NCBI GenBank assembly: GCA_017304475.1
Contig: JAFKKV010000010.1
Coordinates: 186,001-250,000, forward strand
Direction of reading: 5' to 3'
Source of the DNA: Hyphomicrobiales bacterium
GTDB taxonomy: Bacteria; Pseudomonadota; Alphaproteobacteria; Rhizobiales; Phreatobacteraceae
DNA: 64,000 nt
The position numbers and the translations under genes were made by a program. The notes beneath the pieces were generated by a model. The model was not told where the DNA came from. It did not search any database and saw only the letters and a program-made list of their open reading frames with translations. Of this stretch, positions 48,034-57,215 are shown one piece after another; the stretch's first letter is position 1; the number at the start of each line of letters is the position of its first letter.

Positions 48034-48642
48034 ATGCCCTCGACACCGACGCCTGCCGCGCCGACGGCTCTTGGACCGGCATCCTCCGGACCGACATCTT
48101 CTGGACCGACATCTTCTGGGCCGACATCTTCCGGGCCGACGCTTGGGCCCATCGTCTCCTCGGCCCATCTCGCCTCGGGCGCGATGCCGGCTTTGTCCGA
48201 ATTCGAGTTCGGCCTGATCCTGGTCGGCCATGCCTTCGACCGCTGGATGACGCGCTGTTCCGCCGCCGCCGGAATGCCCGGCCTGTCACCGCTCGAAGTG
48301 CTGATCTGCCATACGGTCAATCATCGCGGCCGGCCGAAGCGCATGGCCGACATCGCGCTTGTGCTGAATGTCGAGGATACGCATCTCGTCACCTATGCGG
48401 TGAAGAAACTGGAGGCGGCCGGCCTCGTGAAGGCTGAAAAGGTCGGCAAGGAAAAGGCGATCGGCACGACCGCCAAGGGGGCGGACTTCTGCCTGCGCTA
48501 CCGCGAAATCCGCGAGGCCTTGCTGATCAAGGGGGTCCAGGCCTTCGGCTCCGATGCGGCCGCGTTGAGCCGCATCGCCGCCGAGATGCGGGCGCTTTCC
48601 GGCCTCTACGACCAGGCGACCCGCTCCGCCGCAAGCCTCTGA
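48034..48642 (+). CDS. Winged-helix/MarR-type transcriptional regulator
   Basis: 202 residues. The first ~35 are a low-complexity stretch of GPTSS repeats. After IVSSAHLASGAMPALSEFEFGLILVGHAFDRWM comes a winged-helix domain (LSPLEVLICHTVNHRGRPKRMADIALVLNVEDTHLVTYAVKKLEAAGLVKAEK) of the MarR-like type common in Hyphomicrobiales. It is divergent from the TRAP-pxp operon and is the obvious local regulator. The start at ATG 48034 keeps the SSAHLA block; a shorter start inside the frame is possible. Confidence 0.82.
   Translation: MPSTPTPAAPTALGPASSGPTSSGPTSSGPTSSGPTLGPIVSSAHLASGAMPALSEFEFGLILVGHAFDRWMTRCSAAAGMPGLSPLEVLICHTVNHRGRPKRMADIALVLNVEDTHLVTYAVKKLEAAGLVKAEKVGKEKAIGTTAKGADFCLRYREIREALLIKGVQAFGSDAAALSRIAAEMRALSGLYDQATRSAASL
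48073..48147 (+). repeat. 15-bp tandem repeat inside the regulator gene
   Basis: Four units of a 15-base repeat (GGACCGACATCTTCT and close variants), followed by a fifth diverged unit, encode GPTSS five-residue repeats. Units 2 and 3 are identical, so slippage is likely recent, and copy number may vary without a frameshift. Confidence 0.8.
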
Positions 48643-48705
48643 TCAGGAGCCGCCGGGCCGATTCGCCGGCAGCGGGCCATGACGCCCGCCGCCCGGCCTC
48701 CGACC

Positions 48706-50346
48706 TCAGCCGCCATAGACCTTGGCGCCGGCCTGGCTGACCAGCCCTTCCGACACATCCTGGTCGAGAGCCGCCCGGTCGCGTGCGGTCGGGTCGCCGA
48801 TGCCGCCGCCGCCGGGCGTCATCACCACCAGGCGGTCATCCGGAGGAATGAGCTGGAAGCCCTTGCCCTTCAGCTTGACGCCCGATTTCAGCGCGACGGC
48901 GCCGGCGGCGCCGTCCTTGCCGCCGTCGCGGCCGCGCGCCGGATGGTCGATCCGGTCATAGGCGGCCAGCAGGTCGAACGGCTTGCCGATGCGGCTGCCG
49001 ACCTCGATCACCTGGCCGAGGCCGCCGCGCGTCTTGCCGGCGCCGCCGGAATCCTCACGGAACTCCTTGCGCCAGAAGATCAGCGGCGTGATCGATTCGG
49101 CGATCTCGACCGGTGTGCCCTTGACGCCGGAGGGATAGGCGGTCGCCGACAGCCCGTCCTTCAGCGGCCGGGCACCGGTGCCGCCATTGGAGGTCACCGC
49201 CATGGTGAACCCGTAATTGCCGAGCCCGGTATCCTCGGTCTGGCCGCGGACATTGAGATTCCACAGGCAGGACGTGCCTTCGGCCGGCACGCGCTCAGGG
49301 ATGGCCTGGCGCAGCGCGCCGAACACCACGTCCGGCAGCATCTGGCCGATGACGTGGCGCGAGGCGACCGGCTTCGGCTTCAGGGCGTTGACGATCGAGT
49401 TTTCCGGCGCCGACACGGTCAGCGGCGCGAGCGATCCCGCATTGTTCGGAATGTCCTTGCCGACGATGCAGGCAAGACCGAACACCGTATAGGCAGTGGT
49501 ATAGGCGAGCGGCACATTGATGCCGCGGCGCGAGGCGGGACCCGTTCCGGCAAAGTCGACATGGATGCCGGTCTTCGACACGGTGACGGTGGCGGCCAGC
49601 GTCACCGGCTCGTCATAACCATCCACCGTCATGGTGTTCGACCAGGAGCCCTGCGGCATGGCGGCGATCGCCTCGAGCACGGCGGCGCGCGACCGGCTCA
49701 GGATATGCGCCGAGAGCACGTCGAGATCGTCGAGCCCGAACTCGGTCATCATCGACGACAGCCGCTCGCAGCCGACATCGTTGCAGGCGGCGAGCGAATA
49801 GACGTCGCCCTCGGTGTCGATCGGCAGGCGCGTATTGGCCCGGATCATCGCCATCAGGGTCTCGTTGAGCTTGCCGTTGTCGGCAAGCTTCAACAGCGGG
49901 ATGTAGAGCCCTTCCATGAACACGTCGGTGGCATCAGGGCCGAAGCCGATGCCGCCGATATCCATCAGGTGGCTGGTGCAGGAAAACAGCGCCACCAGCT
50001 TGCCCTTATGGAAGGCCGGCGTGGTCAGCACGAAGTCGTTGAGGTGGCCGGTGCCCATCCACGGGTCGTTGGTGATGTAGATGTCGCCTTCGCGCATCGT
50101 CTCGACCGGGAAGGTACGAACGAAGTGCCTGACGCTTTCGGCCATGGAATTGACGTGGCCCGGCGTGCCGGTGACCGCCTGGGCCAGCATGTTGCCCTCG
50201 CGGTCGAACACCCCGGCGGAGAGGTCGCCGGCCTCGCGCACGATCGCCGAAAAGGCCGTGCGCAGAAGCACCTGGGCCTGTTCCTCGACCACCGCGATCA
50301 GGCGGTTCCACATGACCTGCAGATCGATGTCGGAAAGCTCGGTCAT
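48706..50346 (-). CDS. Hydantoinase B/oxoprolinase family protein (HyuB)
   Basis: 546 residues with MWNRLIAVVEEQAQVLLRTAFSAIVREAGDLSAGVFDREGNMLAQAVTGTPGHVNSM, ITNDPWMGTGHLNDF, SHLMDIGGIGFG and a GGGGIGDP motif near the end. It pairs with HyuA to hydrolyse a cyclic amide (hydantoin, 5-oxoproline or similar) at the cost of ATP, or to carboxylate in acetone/acetophenone-type relatives. It starts 5 bases after hyuA. ATG 50346 is preferred over an upstream in-frame TTG. Confidence 0.9.
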   Translation of the reverse strand: MTELSDIDLQVMWNRLIAVVEEQAQVLLRTAFSAIVREAGDLSAGVFDREGNMLAQAVTGTPGHVNSMAESVRHFVRTFPVETMREGDIYITNDPWMGTGHLNDFVLTTPAFHKGKLVALFSCTSHLMDIGGIGFGPDATDVFMEGLYIPLLKLADNGKLNETLMAMIRANTRLPIDTEGDVYSLAACNDVGCERLSSMMTEFGLDDLDVLSAHILSRSRAAVLEAIAAMPQGSWSNTMTVDGYDEPVTLAATVTVSKTGIHVDFAGTGPASRRGINVPLAYTTAYTVFGLACIVGKDIPNNAGSLAPLTVSAPENSIVNALKPKPVASRHVIGQMLPDVVFGALRQAIPERVPAEGTSCLWNLNVRGQTEDTGLGNYGFTMAVTSNGGTGARPLKDGLSATAYPSGVKGTPVEIAESITPLIFWRKEFREDSGGAGKTRGGLGQVIEVGSRIGKPFDLLAAYDRIDHPARGRDGGKDGAAGAVALKSGVKLKGKGFQLIPPDDRLVVMTPGGGGIGDPTARDRAALDQDVSEGLVSQAGAKVYGG

Positions 50347-50351
50347 GGCGA

Positions 50352-52466
50352 TCAAATTCCCTTCTCGGCAGCGGCATTGGCCGCGCTGGCCTTGGCCGTC
50401 AGGACCAGGCCGTGGCCGGCGTCGAGTTCGGCATCGAACGTGGCGGTGACGAAGGTCGAGGTTCCCGCCTCGACGATGATCGCCGGCCCCCTGACGACCG
50501 CGCCGGGCGTCATGGTCGAGCGGTCGATCATCGGCACGTCGACGGTCTTGCCGCTGCGGCCGTCGAAGACCGGCCGCGAGCCGATCGGCTGCGGCCCGGC
50601 CTTGCGCTCGGGCGTCGCGAGCCGATCCGGCCTGGCGGTGTCGGTGGTCACCAGCAGCGCCCAGGACAGGATCTCGATCGCCGCGCCCGGAATGTGGCGG
50701 GCGAACAGCTGCCGATAGCCGGTCTCGAAATGCTCGCGCATCATCACGATATCGGCTTCCGTCAGCGCCCGGTTCGGCAGGGCCACGGCAATCTCGTGGC
50801 CCTGGCCGGTATAGCGCATGAAGGCCGTGCGGGTTTCGTGCAGCGGGCGACCGCCGGCCGCGGCGCTCGCCAGCGCGGTCGCCTCCTGGCTCATATGGTC
50901 GAGCAGACGGCTCGCCTCGGCCACGTCGAACCGGTCGAGCCGCATGAATTTCGAATGGACCAGCTCATAGGCCGCCGGCGCGCGCAGAAAGCCGACCGCC
51001 GAGCCGACGCCGGCATCGGCGGGAATGATGATGCGCGAAATGCCGAGCTTTTCGGCAAGGCGTGCCGCATGAAGCGGCGCCGCGCCACCGAAGGCCACCA
51101 TGGTGTGGTCGCTCACCACCACGCCGCGCTCGACCGAATGGACGCGGGCGGCATTGGCCATGTTCTCGTCGACGATCTCGGCGACGCCATGCGCCGCCAT
51201 CGACATGCCGAGCGAAAGGGGCTTGCCGACGGAGGCCTCCAGCGCGGCCGCCGATTGCTCGGGATAGAGCGTTATCGCGCCGCCGGCGAAGCGGCCGGGA
51301 TCGATCTTGCCGAGCGCCACGTCGGCATCGGTCACCGTCGGGTTGGTGCCGCCGCGGCCATAGCAGGCCGGGCCCGGAACGGAGGCCGCCGAATCCGGCC
51401 CGACCGTGATGCGCTTCAGGCCGTCGACCCGGGCGATCGAGCCGCCGCCGGCACCGATCTCGACCATTTCGATCACCGGAATGCGCACCGGCAGGCCCGA
51501 ACCCTTCATGAAGCGCGACTGGCGGTCGACCTCGAAGGTGCGCGCCTTGTAGGGCGTCGCGTCGTGGATCAGGCAGATCTTGGCGGTGGTGCCGCCCATG
51601 TCGAAGGACAGGACCTTGTCCTCGGCGCGCTCGGCGGCGATGTGGGCGGCCAGGATCGCGCCACCGGCCGGGCCTGATTCGACCAGGCGGATGGGGAAGC
51701 GCGCGGCGGTCTCCAGCGTCGCCAGCGAACCGCCCGAGGTCATCAGATGGATCGGCCGCTGATAGCCTTCCGCCGCGAAACGCGACTTCAGCCGGCCGAG
51801 ATAGCCGGCCATCAGCGGCTGCACATAGGCATTGGCGATGGCTGTGGAGGTGCGCTCATATTCGCGCATTTCCGGGCAGACCTCGGATGACAGGGTCACC
51901 TCGATGCCGGGCAGCTCCTCGGCCAGGATCTCGCCGGCGCGCGCTTCGTGGGCGCCATTGGCATAGGAGTGGATGAAGGCGACGGCCACCGCCTGCACAT
52001 CCTGGGTCTTCAGCTCCTGCGCCACCTTGCGCAGCGCCGCCTCGTCGAGCGGCACCCAGACCTTGCCCATCACGTCGATGCGCTCGGGCACCGTGTAGCG
52101 CAGCTTGCGCGGGACCAGCTGGCGCGGCTTGTCGATGAAGATGTCGTATTGGTCGTAGCGGCCCTCGTCGGCGATCTCGATCACGTCGCGGAAGCCGTCG
52201 GTGGCGATCAGCGCCGTCCTGGCGCCCTTGCGCTCGATCACCGCATTGGTGGCGAGCGTCGTGCCGTGCACGAAGACGCCGAGATCGGCGAAGCCGATGC
52301 CGGCTTGTTTCAGCACCAGGCGCGTGCCCTCGACCACCGCCTCTTCGGGCGCATGCGGCGTGGTCAGCACCTTGGTGGTGAAGCGCTGATCGCCTCTTTC
52401 GAGGACGATGTCGGTGAAGGTGCCGCCAATGTCGGTGGCAAGATGAATGATGTCGGGTGTTGTCAT
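50352..52466 (-). CDS. Hydantoinase A/oxoprolinase family protein (HyuA)
   Basis: 704 residues. It opens with TDIGGTFTDIVL, the sugar-kinase-like phosphate loop of HyuA. Next come FVHGTTLATNAVIERKGA, the HyuA middle domain (ESGPAGGAILAA, LSFDMGGTTAKICLI) and GAGGGSIARVDGLKRITVGPDSAASVPGPACYGRGG. It is the ATP-using partner of the next gene. The upstream frame extends far into the divergent creatininase gene; ATG 52466 is chosen for the family N-terminus. Confidence 0.92.
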   Translation of the reverse strand: MTTPDIIHLATDIGGTFTDIVLERGDQRFTTKVLTTPHAPEEAVVEGTRLVLKQAGIGFADLGVFVHGTTLATNAVIERKGARTALIATDGFRDVIEIADEGRYDQYDIFIDKPRQLVPRKLRYTVPERIDVMGKVWVPLDEAALRKVAQELKTQDVQAVAVAFIHSYANGAHEARAGEILAEELPGIEVTLSSEVCPEMREYERTSTAIANAYVQPLMAGYLGRLKSRFAAEGYQRPIHLMTSGGSLATLETAARFPIRLVESGPAGGAILAAHIAAERAEDKVLSFDMGGTTAKICLIHDATPYKARTFEVDRQSRFMKGSGLPVRIPVIEMVEIGAGGGSIARVDGLKRITVGPDSAASVPGPACYGRGGTNPTVTDADVALGKIDPGRFAGGAITLYPEQSAAALEASVGKPLSLGMSMAAHGVAEIVDENMANAARVHSVERGVVVSDHTMVAFGGAAPLHAARLAEKLGISRIIIPADAGVGSAVGFLRAPAAYELVHSKFMRLDRFDVAEASRLLDHMSQEATALASAAAGGRPLHETRTAFMRYTGQGHEIAVALPNRALTEADIVMMREHFETGYRQLFARHIPGAAIEILSWALLVTTDTARPDRLATPERKAGPQPIGSRPVFDGRSGKTVDVPMIDRSTMTPGAVVRGPAIIVEAGTSTFVTATFDAELDAGHGLVLTAKASAANAAAEKGI

Positions 52467-52602
52467 GGCGGGGACACTAGCGATCGGCGTGCCAAGAACA
52501 ACCTCGTTCTGGTGAATAAGGGGAATGCGCTGCTGCGGTACAACGCCGCTCGACCCGTGCCCCGGAGCGTGGAAGTCTCGGCCTCCGCAAGGGGAGATGG
52601 AC

Positions 52603-53379
52603 ATGCCCGGACAGAAACGGCCCTCGGTCGAATGGTTGAAGCTCACTGCGCCCGAACTGAATGATCTCGCCGCCGCCGGCGCGCTGGTCATCCTGCCGGT
52701 CGCCTCGACCGAACAGCACGGGCCGCATCTCGGCACCGGCGTCGACACCATCCTGTGCGGCACGGTCTGCCGGCTGGCGGCCGAACAGGCCCAGGATCGC
52801 CGCCCGGTCGTAGTCGCGCCGACCCTGTGGGTCGGCATGGCCGAGCATCACATGGAGCATGGCGGCACCTTCACGCTGGACATCCCGACCTATCGGGCCC
52901 TGCTGATCTGCCTCATCACCTCGCTGAAGCGCCACGGCTTCGAGCGCGTGCTGATCGTCAACGGCCATGGCGGCAATGTCTCGGCGCTCAACGCCTTCCT
53001 GCCCGACATGACCAGGGAGACCGGCGTCGCGGTCGCCGCCACCACCTATTTCGAGCTCGCCCAGCCGGCCTTCACGCCGCTGCTCGAAGACCAGGACAGC
53101 GTCCTGCATGCCTGCGAGGTCGAGACCTCGATGATGATGGTGGCCGCCCCCGACGCCGTGCGCGAGGACAGGTTCGCCGAAGCGCATGGGCCGAATTTCG
53201 CCAATTCGCGCGACGTGCTGCTGCCGGTCGTGCAGCGCTGGCGCGCGATCAAGAGCTTCGCGCCCTCGGGCGTGATCGGGGATGCCCGCAAGGCATCACG
53301 CGCCAAGGGCGAGAAGCTGCAGGCAGTCGCGGTCGCGGCGCTCGCCGAGGTGATCGTCAAGGGCGTGCCGTGGGAGTGA
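52603..53379 (+). CDS. Creatininase-family amidohydrolase
   Basis: 258 residues. Metal-binding features of the creatininase family are in STEQHGPHLGTGVD (E37, H39, D48), NGHGGN (H122) and HACEVETS (E172). Members open creatinine, or act on formamide-containing flavin and mycofactocin intermediates, among others. ATG 52603 has GGGGAG at good spacing. It is divergent from hyuA; since creatinine routes pass through N-methylhydantoin in some bacteria, linkage to hyuAB is suggestive. Confidence 0.88.
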   Translation: MPGQKRPSVEWLKLTAPELNDLAAAGALVILPVASTEQHGPHLGTGVDTILCGTVCRLAAEQAQDRRPVVVAPTLWVGMAEHHMEHGGTFTLDIPTYRALLICLITSLKRHGFERVLIVNGHGGNVSALNAFLPDMTRETGVAVAATTYFELAQPAFTPLLEDQDSVLHACEVETSMMMVAAPDAVREDRFAEAHGPNFANSRDVLLPVVQRWRAIKSFAPSGVIGDARKASRAKGEKLQAVAVAALAEVIVKGVPWE

Positions 53380-53426
53380 GCGCGGCAAGCCCGTGAGAGC
53401 GTCGACCCGTTGACGAAAAATACTCT

Positions 53427-53592
53427 ACGTCATCCCCGGCCGAGCGGAGCGAGGGGAAGGGGATCCAGGAGTCGACAGGCCGCGTCTTCAGCGCATGAAA
53501 TCCCCTGAGTAAAGGCGACTTCGCGGCGTCTCGGTTCGTCCAAGCCGCCCCTGGATCCCCTTCCCCTCGCTCCGCTCGGCCGGGGATGACGT
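53427..53592. repeat. Inverted-repeat element, copy 2 (43-bp perfect arms)
   Basis: Arms 53427-53469 and 53550-53592 are perfect reverse complements over 43 bases, enclosing an 80-base core. Arms and core are similar to, but not identical with, the element at 33636-33816, and the orientation is opposite. It occupies the gap 53380-53645 between convergent genes and encodes nothing. Confidence 0.85.
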
Positions 53593-53645
53593 CGAGATTT
53601 CCCGGCAGCCGGTCGGTCCGTATCACGCGTCCGCTCCCTGCCCCC

Positions 53646-54593
53646 TCACCTCACCTTCGCAAGCCACTTCTTGTCGATCATCACGTGGATGCCCTTGTTG
53701 CCGTTGACCACCTGGGTCACCCGCACGTCGGCGACCAGGGACAGCAGGGCGAAGGCCTCGTCGCGGTCGAGCCCCGAACGCGCGGTGACCAGGTCGATCA
53801 TGCCGCGCAGGGCGATCTGAACGGCCGCGTCCAGATCCGGGTCGAAGGCCATGGTGATCGCATGGGTCGGGGTCTCCGCCATCGGCCAGGTCAGGCTCAT
53901 GTCGTCGCGTACGGTCAGCGTGAACGTGCCGATCAGCCCGGTCTCGATGGCGGTGATGCAGACCTCGCCGTCGCCCTGCGCGCCATGACCGTCGCCGACT
54001 GAAAAGTTGGCGCCCGCGACATGAACCGGCAGATAGAGCGTGGTGCCGGCGACGAGCTCCTTGTTGTCGAGATTGCCGCCATTGCGCCGGGGCGGCAGCG
54101 TATTGATCCGGCCCCATTCGGCCGGCGGCGCCACGGCCATCACGCCGAAGAACGGCCGGTCGAGCGGGATCTCGTGGCCCCAGGGCATGCGCGCGAGTTT
54201 CGCCTGCCGGTCGATGCGCGAATGGAACAGCCGGCGCGCCTTGACGTCGTCGGGCAGCGCCCCGACCAGCGGCGCCACGAAAGTATAGCCCCAGTCGTAA
54301 TGCAGCTCGATCGCCTCGATATCGACCTGCAGCACATGGCCCGGCTTCGCCCCGGTGACAGCCACCGGACCGGTGCAGATATGGCCGGGCAAGGCCGGGC
54401 CGCCGAAACGCTGCTGGATCGCGGTCAGCCCGGGCGGAATGCCCCAGCTCGGATCCGGCAACACGTCGGCGCCGCCCGACACGGTCGAAATGGTCACCCG
54501 CTCACCCGACCCGATGGTCAGCTTGGGCGCGAGCGCCGCTTCGAAATAACCCCAATGGGCAGTGTCGGCGCCGGCGTCGAGGCGATGCGTCAT
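53646..54593 (-). CDS. Acetamidase/formamidase family protein
   Basis: 315 residues. Family blocks include GPVAVTGAKPGHVLQVDIEAIEL, GGNLDNKELVAGTTLYLPVHVAGANFSVGDGHGAQGDGEVCITAIET and MAETPTHAITMAFDPDLD. It hydrolyses short amides to ammonia and the acid, in the cytoplasm. It lies 11 bases after the TRAP permease stop, so it is probably translated from the same message. A longer frame overlaps the permease gene in another phase and is discarded. Confidence 0.9.
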   Translation of the reverse strand: MTHRLDAGADTAHWGYFEAALAPKLTIGSGERVTISTVSGGADVLPDPSWGIPPGLTAIQQRFGGPALPGHICTGPVAVTGAKPGHVLQVDIEAIELHYDWGYTFVAPLVGALPDDVKARRLFHSRIDRQAKLARMPWGHEIPLDRPFFGVMAVAPPAEWGRINTLPPRRNGGNLDNKELVAGTTLYLPVHVAGANFSVGDGHGAQGDGEVCITAIETGLIGTFTLTVRDDMSLTWPMAETPTHAITMAFDPDLDAAVQIALRGMIDLVTARSGLDRDEAFALLSLVADVRVTQVVNGNKGIHVMIDKKWLAKVR

Positions 54594-54604
54594 GGTGGGT
54601 CCTG

Positions 54605-57052
54605 TCAGGTCGGTATGGCCTTGGCATTCTTCACCCGCGCCCAGTGCAAGGCCAAGCCCGCACCGAGGAAGACGAGACCGGCCAAGTCCGCATAGGTATT
54701 GGTGGCGAGCAGCAGCGCGCCACCGGCAAGGCAGAGCAGTCGCTCGGGCCAATTGGCCTGATCGAGCGCATAGCCGGTGAACATGACGCAGAGGCCGACC
54801 AGCGCCAGGCAGCCGGTGAACGTCGCCCAGAGCACCGAGATCCAGGCGAACAGGCCGCTCGGCGCGGCATAGATGGTGGCGCCCGCCGCGTTCACGCCCG
54901 ACGGCACCAGCATAAGCAACTGCGCGCCTTCCGGCGTCAGGCAGAACATGAACGGCACGACAAAGGCCGGCAGGGTATATTTCCAGGCCTGCATGGTGGT
55001 GCGGAACGGGTCTCCGCCTGTGATCGCCGAGGCCGCGAAGGGGGCGAGCGCCGTCGGCGGCGAGACGTCGGCGAGCACGGCATAATAGAACATGAACATA
55101 TGGGCGGCGGCCGGCGCCACGCCGACCTTGACCAGCGCCGGCACCAGCATGACGGCGGCGATGATATAGCTCGCGGTCACCGGCACCGACAGGCCGAGCA
55201 CCCACATGGCGAGCGCCGCCATCAGCAGGATCAGGAAGACGTTGGAGCCGCCGGCCGAGATGATGATGCCCGATATGGTCAGACCGAGGCCGGTGAGATT
55301 GACCACCGAGACGATGATGCCCGCGCAGGCGCAGGTCGCGACGATGCCGAGGGTCGAGCGCGTGCCGTCGATCAAGGCGTCGATCATGCCGGTGCCGCCA
55401 TCCGGCACGGGCCGGCCGGCCCGCGCGGCGATAAGGCTCTGCGCTCCCGACACGACGATCGCCGCGGCGATCCCCCAGAAGCTCGCCACGGAAATACGCG
55501 CGTCGAACAATTCGTGCAGTCCGACCGCACGCGGCCATTCCGAACTGCCGAACAGGAAGGCCGCCACCGCCGCCACGCAGCCGACGGCAAAAGCCGTGCG
55601 CGTCACGAGCTGGCTCTCCGGCCGGAGCATGGACAGCACGAAAGCCACGACGATCGACCAGTAGACCGACATGAAGCTGGAATAGCCGAGCACCAGGAAC
55701 ACCGCGATCGCCCCCAGCGACAGGAAGTGATAGCCGCCGGCCTTGGTCAGCTCCCAGAGCGAGGCATCCGAGGTGCGCACCGAGCGCACGTTCAGCCGCC
55801 GGCTGTCGGCCTCCGTCATCAGCCAGCAGGAGACGTAATAGAGAATGGTCGGGATGGTCGCGTAGATCAGGATCTGCAGGTAATCGACGTCGAGGAACTC
55901 GGCGATGATGAAGGCCGCGGCCCCCAGCGTCGGCGGCGACAGCGTCGCGCCGATGCCGGCCGCCGAGAGCATGCCGCCGGCCACCTCGGGCGTGTAGCCC
56001 GAACGCTTCAGCATCGGCCAGGCGAGCGACGAGACGGTCACGGTGGTGGCGACACCCGAGCCCGAGACGGTGCCAAGCAGAAAACCCGAGGCGACCACCG
56101 CGCGGCCGGGGGCCGAAGGCGAGGGTTTCTTGCCGAACAGCGCGAAGGCCCATTCGATGAAGAATTTGCCGGCGCCGCCCCGGTCGAGCACCGCGCCATA
56201 GATGGTGAACAGGATGATGAAGGTCGCCGCCACGTCGAGCGGCGTGGTGAAAATGCCTTCGAGCGTCAGGTAGTTCTGGCCGATGATGCGGTTCAGCGTG
56301 AAGCCGCGATGTTCGAACACATCCGGGATCAGCCAGCCCGAGCCGGCATAACAATAGACCAGGAACACCAAGGCGATCGCCGGCAGGATCCACCCGACGG
56401 TGCGCCGGGTCGCCTCCAGGATCAGGAGGATCAGCGTCAGGCCCAGCACCATTTCCTCGGGCGAGGGGCGCATCGAGCGGACCTTGTATTGCTCGATGTT
56501 GAAAGCCAGATAGACCGCCGCATAGATGCCGATGGCGGCAAAGATCCAGTCGACCGGCTGGTAACGCGCCAGCGTCCGGTTGCCGACCAGCAGCGGATAG
56601 CTCAGGAAGCAGAGCGCCACGACGATGCCGAGGCCATAGGCGAAGTTCGAGCGGCCGAACACCGCGAAGATCGGGTTCGGATTGTGTAGGAGGTACAGCA
56701 TCAGCGCGACCGCGGTCAGCGCATAGAGCATTTCCTCGATGCCCGGCTTGCGCGTCCTAGGCAGGCCGTCCGGGCCGGGCTTGGTCAGGGGATAGAGGAT
56801 GAAGGTCAGCGCCAGGCACATGACCAGGAAGGACGAGCGGTAGATCGTCGTATTGATCGAGAACTGGGTCCAGTAGAGCGCATAGGCGCCGATCAGGAAA
56901 CAGGTTCCCCCGCTGAGCCAGCCGAGCCACCCCGACACGCGCCGCGCCGGTCCGCCTTCGGAATCCGAGGAGAGGGCTTCGATCTCCTCGGCGCTCAGTT
57001 GCCGTTCCTCGGCCTGAACCGTTTCCGGGCGCCCCGCTACGCTTGCCGTCAT
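54605..57052 (-). CDS. Fused TRAP transporter permease (TAXI-type, DctQM fusion)
   Basis: 815 residues with about 18 hydrophobic helices. The small-permease part is first; the large-permease part is seen at ILFTIYGAVLDRGGAGKFFIEWAFALFG, VASGFLLGTVSGSGVATTVTVSSLAWPMLKRSGYTPEVAGGMLSAAGIGATLSPPTLGAAAFII and VLADVSPPTALAPFAASAITGGDPF. It partners the TAXI binding protein upstream. ATG 57052 follows a GGGGA sequence. Confidence 0.93.
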   Translation of the reverse strand: MTASVAGRPETVQAEERQLSAEEIEALSSDSEGGPARRVSGWLGWLSGGTCFLIGAYALYWTQFSINTTIYRSSFLVMCLALTFILYPLTKPGPDGLPRTRKPGIEEMLYALTAVALMLYLLHNPNPIFAVFGRSNFAYGLGIVVALCFLSYPLLVGNRTLARYQPVDWIFAAIGIYAAVYLAFNIEQYKVRSMRPSPEEMVLGLTLILLILEATRRTVGWILPAIALVFLVYCYAGSGWLIPDVFEHRGFTLNRIIGQNYLTLEGIFTTPLDVAATFIILFTIYGAVLDRGGAGKFFIEWAFALFGKKPSPSAPGRAVVASGFLLGTVSGSGVATTVTVSSLAWPMLKRSGYTPEVAGGMLSAAGIGATLSPPTLGAAAFIIAEFLDVDYLQILIYATIPTILYYVSCWLMTEADSRRLNVRSVRTSDASLWELTKAGGYHFLSLGAIAVFLVLGYSSFMSVYWSIVVAFVLSMLRPESQLVTRTAFAVGCVAAVAAFLFGSSEWPRAVGLHELFDARISVASFWGIAAAIVVSGAQSLIAARAGRPVPDGGTGMIDALIDGTRSTLGIVATCACAGIIVSVVNLTGLGLTISGIIISAGGSNVFLILLMAALAMWVLGLSVPVTASYIIAAVMLVPALVKVGVAPAAAHMFMFYYAVLADVSPPTALAPFAASAITGGDPFRTTMQAWKYTLPAFVVPFMFCLTPEGAQLLMLVPSGVNAAGATIYAAPSGLFAWISVLWATFTGCLALVGLCVMFTGYALDQANWPERLLCLAGGALLLATNTYADLAGLVFLGAGLALHWARVKNAKAIPT

Positions 57053-57136
57053 TCGCCGTCCCCTCACATGCCCGGGACGGCCCGTTCAACGCGGCCCTGT
57101 CCCCATGGTCGGGGCGACCATAGCCGGTTGGCGGCA

Positions 57137-57170
57137 CAAAAGAAGCCGGGACGGCACCGCCATCCCGGCT
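57137..57170 (-). terminator. Stem-loop/attenuator between TAXI binding-protein gene and permease
   Basis: An 8-bp stem AGCCGGGA / TCCCGGCT with an 11-nt loop is followed on the minus strand by TTCTTTTG, and on the plus strand by GTTTTT. It lies about 46 bases after the binding-protein stop and probably terminates part of the transcripts, giving more binding protein than permease. Confidence 0.6.
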
Positions 57171-57215
57171 GTTTTTCACAAGAAACGCATGGGCATTGTG
57201 GCGGCCGGCCGCCGC

